Origin: an uncultured Clostridia bacterium
GTDB taxonomy: Bacteria; Bacillota; Clostridia; Christensenellales; Borkfalkiaceae
Reading direction: 5' to 3'
Assembly: GCA_949282385.1 (NCBI GenBank)
Contig: CASDOP010000010.1
Span: forward strand, 1 to 64,000
Length of the DNA stretch: 64,000 nucleotides
The notes beneath the pieces were generated by a model, which worked only from the letters and a program-made list of their open reading frames with translations, did no database searches and was not told the DNA's origin. Of this stretch, positions 18,301 to 25,081 are shown piece by piece; the stretch's first letter is position 1; the number at the start of each line of letters is the position of its first letter. Both the position numbers and the translations under genes were made by a program.

Positions 18301-18652
18301 GTTTGATGATGCAACTCGTGTTAGATTCACAGTATATGAAGATGATGGCGGTGGTACTGATGAAGAACGTGCGGAGTCTAGAATAAAGTCGGTCGTGCCA
18401 TTTCATTTAGCTTATGCCGTTTCAATTCACAAGGCCCAAGGATTGGAATATAATTCTATTAAGATAATTATACCGGACAGCACTGCGGAAAAAATAACGC
18501 ATGGGATTTTTTATACGGCAATTACAAGGGCAAAAGAGAATTTGAAAATATATTGGAGTCCCGAAACAATGGATTTGATTTTGAAAAATATCATGGAGGA
18601 GCAGAAAGAAAAGAAGAGTTTAGAAATTATAAGAGAAAAACTTTTTAATTAA
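15341..18652 (+). CDS. DUF4365 nuclease / SF1 helicase fusion, candidate defence protein
   Basis: A 1,103-residue protein. The N-terminal region (about 10-160) resembles DUF4365, a PD-(D/E)XK nuclease-like fold, with the acidic WPNIDGTFEF segment and QIKGT as the catalytic Q-x-K. A middle region of about 550 residues has no family I recognise. The C-terminal third is an SF1 helicase: Walker A GAAGTGKTT near 711, Walker B FVDECS, VGDTYQLEAI, and a UvrD_C-type end with HKAQGLEYNSI and FYTAITRAKENLK. A start at 15341 is preceded by AAAGGTG. It lies 24 bases after the integrase gene and may be co-transcribed with it. The architecture recalls single-protein nuclease-helicase immunity enzymes such as Nhi, but homology cannot be tested here. 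Cargo status and architecture suggest anti-phage function (inference). Confidence 0.8.
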   Translation: MPRITEELLNRHLKTHCERAVEDREAISVLVNFLRSGGKINTNFACNDKWPNIDGTFEFVSNPDASRQPEQNFVVQIKGTRDNYTEKDGIVNFRLQSLAFPVYLLKEVTADPGILFIVLHPSDRDKERVFWKYMSVEFLSSIDYSHDSCVISFTKEEEIKNTNESINKFCKQLEEISKLHSFVKKLEDREYSESDIIKIVERCNDEITESIERLDIYNDTRDDVSRRIISRLEELCVSALLLNATKIGEKSVGLPLAFELSLLDRKTKYLSSFLRMLIYIGHRIPDDGQSERLMLKYYDFMWQIRDDFRRNGIKILSNLEKFPIEINQVDKSYYEIVARAIERHTNDRSYLRKSRYYIEKQTPFYVNGKRYYETTLQLAGIYATKFNRITVYAKEFIPSSYSIQIGYDELDIVLWDVNAQIKLITSWKVSIEPACLNKLAKILMIPARVSSNYGEYDALMAYLTKTGINLLDFIDFEEIDFNHEIDLIYENSNTSNFKKVLHKLRNDFKSNSNAMGGNTIRYLLIGMREESIEAVMPDNDACLRNSKAYLSSKCFPFEKNPFISNFAGSKTSKYTIARDVVRAVGYDKISKARPYLTIKKLIGETGEIYFDDSVIEETPKSIDSFNQSLDYWEKSQGFSIEHKNKLVYIDSFERDTISIMKYLMMLSVSSNKGQEAINKKYIKEHEGQLTDTLKKKALMNVFVSSRVMLIYGAAGTGKTTLINHISNLMRNRKKLFLTKTHAALQNLQRAIESPGADSDFVSIDSFTRKIQLQDYDVIFVDECSTIDNRTMSKFFEKIDPDTFVVLVGDTYQLEAIDFGNWFSYAKELMPDNAKIELLNTWRTKQPNLISLWNEVRKRGILVREKLAMDGPFSAEIGNIVLQNFSDDEDEVVLCLNYDGKFGLNNINALFQANNCNVAYTWQEWTYKVGDHILFTEPKKRFQTVFYNNLKGKIVGIEKDASSITFTIDIDRLLSESDCADEVEYIDTFDDATRVRFTVYEDDGGGTDEERAESRIKSVVPFHLAYAVSIHKAQGLEYNSIKIIIPDSTAEKITHGIFYTAITRAKENLKIYWSPETMDLILKNIMEEQKEKKSLEIIREKLFN

Positions 18653-19343
18653 ATTAATGATTTAGGTTGTTGACGAGATACTATTAGCACGTCGTTCTAT
18701 ATATACATGGGAAACAAAATTATCTCGTTATCATGTGTTCGGTGAAAGATAATCAACTAAATGATTATCAAAATTTTTATTGGGCTTTTTGGAGATATGA
18801 TTGCGAACTGTTTGAGATGAGAAAACTTCCATCTGGTATGTTATCGACGTTGTTGAAATTTGGCTAAAAGCAAGGACCAAGGTTGTATTGGGTGTCTATA
18901 AGATACAGCAATTCTTCAGTTGATTGCAATCTGTAAACAACTTAAATTGACCGCGAAAGGCGGGAAAATTAAATAACTGTATTGTGGACGAGGATGGCGT
19001 AAATGCCGTAATTTCCATAATAATAGCAAAAAGACGCTTGTGCATGATTTTGATAAGTGTACTAAAGGGATTGGAACCTCAATCGATAATAAGAGCAATC
19101 TAGAGTGGATTGAGAAAGTATTCTTAAAAAAATATAAAATCTCTTTTTTGCCTTAAGTTTTAAAATGATGTGGGCGTGGTATAATTATAATAGGGAAATA
19201 TTATGGCGTTGGGATTGTTACAGCGAAAAAATATGTAAGAGTAGGGAAAATTTATTATGAAATCTTGCATTGTTTACAATTATGTGCTACAATAATTATG
19301 ACATACACGGATGAGTTGATAACAGGCACTAAGGAGACTTGCA
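18653..19343 (+). other. AT-rich gap with broken or tiny reading frames
   Basis: No gene with start and ribosome site is seen in these 690 bases. The forward strand has several short frames with protein-like composition: 18733-18867 (44 residues, from MCSVKDNQLN to LLKFG, no ribosome site) and an open frame from about 18979 to 19156 containing CGRGWRKCRNFHNN. They are out of frame with each other and may be remains of one or two decayed genes. A promoter for the kinase downstream probably lies near 19180-19320. Confidence 0.35.
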
Positions 19344-20255
19344 ATGACTGGGATTTCAAGACCTCTCTTTGATTTTAAACAGATTCATCCTTTCCTTATA
19401 GAGACATTACAGATGGATACGTTTCTTATGGGGGAAGGATTGTCCGCTGAAGATATTAAAGTGAGGATTTCAGAATATGAAATGATTATTAAAGAGGCAA
19501 ATACTGATTTGTATAAGGTTTTAAAATATAATACTTACGATTGTAAAAAATATAGAATTAATTTTAAAACAGATAGACAAAGAGAGGAATTGCGCAATAA
19601 CATAAAAAAACAATTAATACAATTTATAAGACCCGATGACGATGATGACATATCTTATAATGTAGGGGGCATGCTTCCGAAGTCTGGTTATGTATCGGAG
19701 AATAGGGAAGTTTATATAGTAATAGGACTGCCGGCATCTGGGAAGTCTCATATTGCTGCATTAATAAGTGATGCAACCAATTCAAAATTAATTGATTCTG
19801 ATTTTGTTAAACGTAAATTTCCAGAATTTGTTAAAGTTAATGGGGCATCTTTAGTGCATAAAGAATCAAAAATGATAGCTTCTGAGATTCGTCAGGAAGC
19901 TATAGATAAAGGTGAGAATATAGTTATTCCTATAATTGGAGATGATTTTAATGAACTTGTTGAATTAATAAAAGCATTTAAGACTAGAAGATATAAACCT
20001 TTTGTTATATTAGTAGAATTAGATCGAATTAAAGCTGCTCAACGTGCATTGTTGCGGTTTGCAAAAACAAAACGGTATATACCGTTAAACAATATTGTTG
20101 ATGGATACGCGCAAAATCCAGCGCTTACATATTATAAATTAAGAGAATTCTATCCAAAAGAAAGATGTATGTTGATAGATACTGATGTTGATTTTGCTAT
20201 TCGATATAAAAAGGTTTCATATCACAATTGTAAAGAACTATATGAGATGATTTAA
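19344..20255 (+). CDS. Zeta-toxin-like P-loop kinase
   Basis: A 303-residue protein with a zeta-toxin domain in its C-terminal part: Walker A GLPASGKS (G128-S135), then DSDFVKRKFPEF with the likely catalytic aspartate, and GASLVHKESKMIASEIRQEA, which matches the substrate-binding helix of zeta toxins. Zeta toxins phosphorylate UDP-N-acetylglucosamine and block wall synthesis; related members have other substrates. The N-terminal 125 residues, charged and including a DDDDD run, are an extra domain I do not recognise. AAGGAGA precedes the start. There is no epsilon-like antitoxin upstream; a 59-residue ORF follows 12 bases downstream. The gene is very AT-rich, as expected of transferred DNA. 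Confidence 0.75.
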   Translation: MTGISRPLFDFKQIHPFLIETLQMDTFLMGEGLSAEDIKVRISEYEMIIKEANTDLYKVLKYNTYDCKKYRINFKTDRQREELRNNIKKQLIQFIRPDDDDDISYNVGGMLPKSGYVSENREVYIVIGLPASGKSHIAALISDATNSKLIDSDFVKRKFPEFVKVNGASLVHKESKMIASEIRQEAIDKGENIVIPIIGDDFNELVELIKAFKTRRYKPFVILVELDRIKAAQRALLRFAKTKRYIPLNNIVDGYAQNPALTYYKLREFYPKERCMLIDTDVDFAIRYKKVSYHNCKELYEMI

Positions 20256-20267
20256 GGAGAAAGTAAC

Positions 20268-20447
20268 ATGATAATAACAAATAAATCAAAAAAGAAATGT
20301 TCAGTTAATTTACAATATATTACGAAATGTAAAGTTGTATTAAATCATGAACCTTATGAATCTGCTAAAGATATAATAGCATCGGTTCAGAAAAAGCCTA
20401 ATATAAAGACTTCTCAACACTCGAAAAAATCAATTGCGGTTAGTTGA
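20268..20447 (+). CDS. Small basic protein, possible antitoxin
   Basis: A 59-residue ORF from ATG 20268 to TGA 20447, preceded by AAGGAGA at 20254-20260 with good spacing. It begins MIITNKSKKKCSVNLQYITK and is lysine-rich, with no recognised domain. It follows the zeta-like kinase by 12 bases, so the two are probably one operon. Antitoxin, recombination directionality factor and unrelated small protein are all possible; nothing in the sequence decides. Confidence 0.6.
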   Translation: MIITNKSKKKCSVNLQYITKCKVVLNHEPYESAKDIIASVQKKPNIKTSQHSKKSIAVS

Positions 20448-20793
20448 CATTATAGTAATCATTCTTATACAATATTATTTTGATTAATTCCAATTGAAAA
20501 TTATAAATATTTTCAAAACAAATTAAATCAAATAAAGTGGTATGGAAGATATTATAAAACCTAGTAAATAAAAGTGGTGTAATATTGATAGTTACATGAT
20601 ACTAGTTTGAAACGAATATGGATTTACTCTAAAAAATATTCATGCCATATATTCTATGTGGTATTGCAAACATTAGATATTAAGAGTAATAAAGTTTAAT
20701 ACTCTTTCATCAAATCAGTGAAGAGGTATTTTTTGATTAAAAAGTGGTATTTTAATTGATTTCGCGACCGACCCTTAACCTCATATGACAGTA
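20448..20793. other. AT-rich right end of the element, no gene seen
   Basis: No reading frame with start and ribosome site is seen. AAAGTGGT recurs (near 20536, 20572 and 20742), a loosely spaced direct repeat that could be part of the recombinase attP arm. The function of the segment is unknown. Confidence 0.4.
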
Positions 20794-20823
20794 CAGGCTA
20801 ACATTAAGAACCCCAGAAAGTAA
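20794..20823 (+). pseudogene. ppdK: Displaced native 3' end of ppdK with attR
   Basis: Reads CAG GCT AAC ATT AAG AAC CCC AGA AAG TAA, which codes for QANIKNPRK and a stop. This matches the usual PpdK C-terminus and parallels QANIRSPRNK at 13276-13308. There is no similarity to ppdK upstream of this fragment. CAGGCTAACATT (20794-20805) is the right attachment site. It shows where the chromosome resumes after the element. Confidence 0.85.
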
Positions 20824-20886
20824 GCTGAAAGTTTTGCGGGTTGACGGCAAAAATATTTGCCGACGCATAAAATTTAAAATAAATGC

Positions 20887-20926
20887 AAACAGGGCTTATC
20901 CCGTCGCGGGATAAGCCCTGTTTATG
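20887..20926 (+). terminator. Original ppdK terminator, now orphaned
   Basis: A 17-bp perfect stem AAACAGGGCTTATCCCG with loop TCG, ending in TTT. It lies 60 bases after the displaced ppdK stop and has no other gene to serve on the plus strand. Confidence 0.85.
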
Positions 20927-21048
20927 TTAAAAATACGCCACTTTCGCGCGATATATACAGATTATGCACGGTACGCTATTTATGCAGGTATAAATAATAT
21001 TCCGATTGAGCAGCATATATGCCTTAATCAATGTTTTTTGTATGAAAA

Positions 21049-21081
21049 TGCTGCGCCGTCCTGTAATGGACGGCGCAGCAT
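21049..21081 (-). terminator. Terminator of the YeiH-like gene
   Basis: GCTGCGCCGTCC pairs with GGACGGCGCAGC around TGTAAT; on the minus strand it is followed by a T-rich stretch. Confidence 0.7.
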
Positions 21082-21111
21082 ACATCATAAGCAAATAAAT
21101 TTAATTTTAAA

Positions 21112-22293
21112 TTACCACATTCCGAGCGCGAGCTGAACGCCAATGCTGACGAGGGCGATTGTTATCCAGCATACAAGACCGGATAAAATGGGTTTCCAAC
21201 CCGACTTTACCAGTTTGACGACATTTGTATTAAGTCCTATTGCCGCCATGGCGAGGGTAATCATAAATTTACCTACGTCGGAGAGGAAGGAGGACACGTT
21301 TCCGCCTATATGCAGCACGGGGAAGAGCCATGTGTTTACAACTGCCGCAACGAGGAAGAAAATTACGAACCAGGGGAAAACCTTTACAAAGCTGAAAGTA
21401 AAGCCTTCTTCTCCGCCTCCGTTTTTGGCAGATTTCTTTGCCTTGACAAGCTGAAAAATTGCAAGAGCCAGAGTTATGGGAATTATTGCAAGCGTCCTTG
21501 TAAGTTTGACTATGGTCGCATACTGCAGGGCAACGTCGCTACCCGTCATGCTTTCCCAGCTCTGACCTGCGGCGACGACGGAGGAAGTGTCGTTTATAGC
21601 CGTGCCTGCCCACATTCCGAAGCCTGTGTCCGACATGCCGAGCGCCTGACCGATAGCGGGGAATGTGAATGCGGCAATGACGTTGAAGAGGAAAATTACC
21701 GAAATCGATGTGGCGACTTCGCTGTCTTTTGCGCGAATGACGGGTGCGGTTGCGGCTATTGCAGAGCCGCCGCAAATGGATGACCCAACGCCCACGAGAG
21801 TGGCGGTGTTGGAGGGCAGCTTAAGGATTTTAGCCATTAAAAACGCCATGACGAGCGAGGTGGTTATTGTCGAAAGGATTATAAGCAGGGAATTTCCGCC
21901 GACTTCCAAGACGGTTATAAAGTTCATTCCGAAGCCGAGGAAGACTATGCTCGTCTGCAATATCTTTTTAGATGTGAATTTAATGCCGCCTTCAAGCCAT
22001 TTCGGTCTTTTGAAAAAAGCTATAATCATGCCGAACACAATGGCAAAAATCGCGCTGCCTATTACGGGTACGAGCTTGCCCAAAAACCATGCGGGTACGG
22101 CTATTACTGCGCAGAGCAATAGTCCCGGCGCAATGCTTTTTACTGTATCGAGTACTTTATTAAAAAATTTGCCCGCTTTCGACGGTTCGTTTAAGTTTGT
22201 ATCGGCAGTAGTGCATTCTTCGCTCGCTGCTGCCGCACTTTCGTCTTCTGCTGGAAAGCTTTCGGGCTGTTTTTCTTCTCTCTGTTCTTCCAT
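21112..22293 (-). CDS. YeiH/UPF0324 family putative sulfate exporter
   Basis: A 393-residue polytopic membrane protein of the YeiH (UPF0324, Cons_hypoth698) family. About 45 acidic N-terminal residues precede ten or so membrane segments. Family landmarks include SSICGGSAIAATAPVI and GTAINDTSSVVAAG. These proteins are annotated as putative sulfate exporters, but the substrate is not firmly known for most. Gene stands alone, just downstream of the site where the ppdK end was displaced. AAAGAGAGAA before the start acts as a weak ribosome site. Confidence 0.85.
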   Translation of the reverse strand: MEEQREEKQPESFPAEDESAAAASEECTTADTNLNEPSKAGKFFNKVLDTVKSIAPGLLLCAVIAVPAWFLGKLVPVIGSAIFAIVFGMIIAFFKRPKWLEGGIKFTSKKILQTSIVFLGFGMNFITVLEVGGNSLLIILSTITTSLVMAFLMAKILKLPSNTATLVGVGSSICGGSAIAATAPVIRAKDSEVATSISVIFLFNVIAAFTFPAIGQALGMSDTGFGMWAGTAINDTSSVVAAGQSWESMTGSDVALQYATIVKLTRTLAIIPITLALAIFQLVKAKKSAKNGGGEEGFTFSFVKVFPWFVIFFLVAAVVNTWLFPVLHIGGNVSSFLSDVGKFMITLAMAAIGLNTNVVKLVKSGWKPILSGLVCWITIALVSIGVQLALGMW

Positions 22294-22558
22294 ATTATTC
22301 TCTCTTTGTATATTTTTGCCTCAGGCGGTAGGTGTTGTAGCAAAATAATGCACCGTTGTCAATTTTTTCAAAAAAAGGCGCAAAATGCAGGAAAAAATTT
22401 CAGTTATTTTCATGCGCCTTTAAATATTAACAAAATAAAACCTGTTGATTAATAATAGTCATAAACTCTTCTGGGTGCGGACGGAGGGCAAAAATAAACT
22501 TGATAGTCCGCTGAAAATGGTGTATAGTAATAAAAACTCGATTAAAGGAAAAAAATAT
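22294..22558. other. Divergent promoter region
   Basis: 265 AT-rich bases between the divergently transcribed YeiH-like and GNAT genes. It must hold both promoters. No operator or RNA element is obvious. Confidence 0.4.
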
Positions 22559-23035
22559 ATGGACGGCGAAGAAATAATAAGATTGGCAAAAGAGGGGGAT
22601 ATTGCCCGAATAGAGGAACTTTTAAGGCAGGTTCACGGCGTGCATGCGGGTTTGCGACCCGATTTATTTATCGCGGGAATGCAAAAGTACGACAAAGCGC
22701 AGCTTTCCGACATAATAGAGGACAAAAATGCGCCCGTATTTGTCTATGAAGAGAACGGGTGCGCAGAGGGGTATGTGTTCTGTCGCATACTGCGCGAAAC
22801 TGCGCCCTCAAAGACTAAAATCATTACTCTTTATATAGACGATTTATGTGTGGACGAAAATGTGCGTTCGCGCGGGATTGGCAGAAAGCTGTTTGACTAT
22901 GTCTGCGAGTTTGCAAAGAGCATAGGCGCATACAATGTAACTTTGCATGTCTACGGCGGCAACGAGCGCGCGGAAATGTTTTATAAATCAATGGGGCTTT
23001 TGCCGCAATATACGGCGCTTGAAAAAATTCTTTGA
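22559..23035 (+). CDS. GNAT-family N-acetyltransferase
   Basis: A 158-residue single-domain GNAT acetyltransferase. The acetyl-CoA loop is VDENVRSRGIGRKLFDYV, a clear R/Q-x-x-G-x-G/A motif A, followed by the usual C-terminal block NERAEMFYKSMGL. The start was placed at 22559, after AAAGGA; an upstream extension of 38 residues lacks a ribosome site. The acceptor substrate is unknown. It stands alone and is closed by a terminator. Confidence 0.87.
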   Translation: MDGEEIIRLAKEGDIARIEELLRQVHGVHAGLRPDLFIAGMQKYDKAQLSDIIEDKNAPVFVYEENGCAEGYVFCRILRETAPSKTKIITLYIDDLCVDENVRSRGIGRKLFDYVCEFAKSIGAYNVTLHVYGGNERAEMFYKSMGLLPQYTALEKIL

Positions 23036-23042
23036 TTTAATG

Positions 23043-23078
23043 CGCGGGTTGCCAATTGCAACCCGCGCCCTCTTTTTT
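23043..23078 (+). terminator. Terminator of the GNAT gene
   Basis: GCGCGGGTTGC pairs with GCAACCCGCGC, followed by CCTCTTTTTTT. Confidence 0.85.
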
Positions 23079-23156
23079 TATTGTCTTATTGGTGCGAAAA
23101 TTTGCGCGTATAAGGCGTTGCAGGCTGGGCGTTTTATGCGTGCAGAATTAATACAA

Positions 23157-23196
23157 CGAGCGGTTGCCCGCGGCATATGCCGCGGGCAACCGCGTT
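23157..23196. other. Second GC-rich hairpin in the 340-base gap
   Basis: GCGGTTGCCCGCGGC pairs with GCCGCGGGCAACCGC around ATAT. It lies 80 bases beyond the GNAT terminator with no gene in between. The rest of the 23036-23377 gap holds only the promoter of the next gene. Confidence 0.6.
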
Positions 23197-23377
23197 TTAA
23201 TATTTATTTATGCGCCGAAGAAAGGGGGTATTGAGCGGGCGGCGCGTTTTATTGCCCGCAGATTAATATTGCTGTTGCAAGGGCATAAAATATCTGGTAT
23301 AATATAAGCGCGGCGCGATATGATTGAGTTCGGACAAAGTTGCGCCTTATTAAGTATATAAAGGGAAGCGGCTATAT

Positions 23378-24169
23378 ATGGTTGGCGACATAATTTTTTG
23401 TTTTCTCATGCAGATGGCTTTTTCGTTGGGCGCGATACTTATTTTCGGCTTGCTCATCGGCTACTGCAACAAGGGCTTTTACAAAAATTTCGGTTCGGAC
23501 GCCCGCAAAATCTGCTATGTAACGGGCGCGCTCGGCACGCCCGTGCATGAACTTTGCCATGTGGCGTTCTGCCTGCTGTTCGGACACAAAATAATAAAGA
23601 TAAAGCTGTACAGCGTCAACTCGCTCGACGGTACGCTCGGCTATGTCTGGCACACATACAATCCCAGGAATTTTTATCAAAAAACGGGCAACTTCTTCAT
23701 AGGCGTTGCGCCGATTATTGGCATTTCCGCGCTGCTGGCGCTCTTTTCGTACATTTTGCTGCCCGATATGTTTTCAGCCGTGGCTGCCAACATGACAGCC
23801 GTCAGCATAGACGGCGGCGCAGGTCAGATATTTTTGCAGTTCGGCAAAACTTTCGTCTGCATTTTTTCCTACTGGAACAGGTGGGAGTGGTGGATTTTTA
23901 TACTCATCAGCATAATCTTTTCGCTGCACATGACGCTCAGTACGGCGGATTTAAAGGGCGCGATGAGCGGACTTTTGCTGATTTTATTCGTCTTCGTCCT
24001 CGTAGATATAATTCTCGGCGCAGTAAATATTGCTCTTTTATATATCTTTACGCAGGGGTTTGTGTATGCCTGCTGCTTCATGCTCTGCTTTTTCATGCTC
24101 GCCCTCGCGGTGTCCCTGATTGCGCTGGCAATTTCTTTTATCATAAAAAAGCTGATTTTAAAGAAATAA
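23378..24169 (+). CDS. Membrane protein with HExxH motif, unknown role
   Basis: A 263-residue protein with about seven predicted membrane helices. PVHELCHVAFCLLFGHK near 55-71 holds an HExxH zinc motif (H57, E58, H61) inside the second hydrophobic segment, as in site-2-type membrane proteases. I see no NPDG-type second motif, so a protease role is unproven; DUF3267-like membrane proteins are an alternative. The start follows AAGGGAAG. It stands alone between terminators. Confidence 0.65.
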   Translation: MVGDIIFCFLMQMAFSLGAILIFGLLIGYCNKGFYKNFGSDARKICYVTGALGTPVHELCHVAFCLLFGHKIIKIKLYSVNSLDGTLGYVWHTYNPRNFYQKTGNFFIGVAPIIGISALLALFSYILLPDMFSAVAANMTAVSIDGGAGQIFLQFGKTFVCIFSYWNRWEWWIFILISIIFSLHMTLSTADLKGAMSGLLLILFVFVLVDIILGAVNIALLYIFTQGFVYACCFMLCFFMLALAVSLIALAISFIIKKLILKK

Positions 24170-24188
24170 AACAAAGTTTAATCGTTTA

Positions 24189-24223
24189 CAAAGGCGGCAA
24201 CCGCGCGGTTGCCGCCTTTTCAA
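24189..24223 (+). terminator. Terminator of the HExxH gene
   Basis: AAAGGCGGCAACCGC pairs with GCGGTTGCCGCCTTT; the stem itself ends in T's. Confidence 0.8.
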
Positions 24224-24364
24224 CCGCTTCAGGAAAAGCTAAAACGCGATAATATTGACAATTGACATTTGCCTGTTCATGGTATAAAATTATGTTATAA
24301 TTTTAATGCGCGAGGCATTTTGCTTAATCGCGTTCGGCATCTGTAAGGCGGAAAGGCGAAAATT

Positions 24365-25069
24365 ATGGAACATTACATAGAGCTTTCGGGCGTAAAAAAA
24401 ATATACAGCATGGGCGAAGTGAAAATCGAAGCGCTTTCGGGCATGGATTTTTACATTGAAAAGGGCGAATTCGTCGTCATCGTCGGTCCGAGCGGCGCGG
24501 GCAAGACCACAGTTTTGAACATTCTCGGCGGCATGGATACCGCAACCGAAGGCAAGGTAATTGTTGACGGCGAGGAAGTCAGCGCGCTGCGCGGCAAAAA
24601 GCTCGTGCGTTTCCGCCGCGAGGAAGTTGGGTTCGTCTTTCAGTTTTATAACCTCATGCAGAACCTCACCGCGCTCGAAAACGTCGAACTTGCTTTGCAG
24701 ATAAGCAAAAAGCCGCTCGACGCGTCCGTCGTTCTGGACGAAGTGGGACTTACCGACAGAAAAAACAACTTCCCTTCCCAGCTTTCGGGCGGCGAACAGC
24801 AGAGGGTGGCTATAGCGCGCGCCCTCGCGAAAAATCCCAAACTGCTTTTGTGCGACGAACCTACGGGCGCGCTCGACTACGTTACGGGCAAAGCCGTTTT
24901 AAAGCTACTGCAGGACACCTGCCGCGAGCGCGGAATGACGGTCATCATAATCACCCACAACAGCGCTCTCACGCCCATGGCGGACAGAGTTATTCACATC
25001 AAAAACGGCAGGGCGGAAAGCTGCGAAACCAATCCTCAGCCCCTGCCCGTCGAACAGATAGAGTGGTAA
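24365..25069 (+). CDS. MacB/LolD-type ABC transporter ATPase
   Basis: A 234-residue ATPase with intact motifs: Walker [11 protein letters not shown]-loop VFQFYNLM, signature [14 protein letters not shown], Walker [13 protein letters not shown] and H-loop [13 protein letters not shown] and the PSQLSGGE context are typical of FtsX-partner ATPases (MacB, LolD, YtrE, BceA types). It is followed 12 bases later by a large FtsX permease, so the two form one mechanotransmission-type ABC system. Substrate is not evident; peptide resistance or lipoprotein/envelope roles are common in this group. Confidence 0.93.
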   Translation: MEHYIELSGVKKIYSMGEVKIEALSGMDFYIEKGEFVVIVGPSGAGKTTVLNILGGMDTATEGKVIVDGEEVSALRGKKLVRFRREEVGFVFQFYNLMQNLTALENVELALQISKKPLDASVVLDEVGLTDRKNNFPSQLSGGEQQRVAIARALAKNPKLLLCDEPTGALDYVTGKAVLKLLQDTCRERGMTVIIITHNSALTPMADRVIHIKNGRAESCETNPQPLPVEQIEW

Positions 25070-25081
25070 ATCGGGGGCGGT

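Larger units (their letters stand above)
13276..20805 (+). mobile_element. Integrative element in the 3' end of ppdK
   Basis: The element lies between CAGGCCAACATT (13276-13287) in the last ppdK codons and CAGGCTAACATT (20794-20805). The right copy is followed by the rest of a second ppdK end (IKNPRK, stop) and a terminator. The interior is visibly more AT-rich than the flanks and carries a large serine recombinase at its left edge, a nuclease-helicase fusion, a zeta-like kinase and a small ORF. No replication, conjugation or phage structural genes are seen. It supplies seven substitute codons and its own terminator at 13325-13362, so ppdK stays functional. The boundaries come from the duplicated ppdK end; the exact crossover bases are not resolved. 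Confidence 0.85.

Noticed and set aside
18916-19098. 60-codon reverse frame in the island gap
   Set aside because: Low-complexity Leu/Pro frame with no start signal; forward frames are more protein-like.
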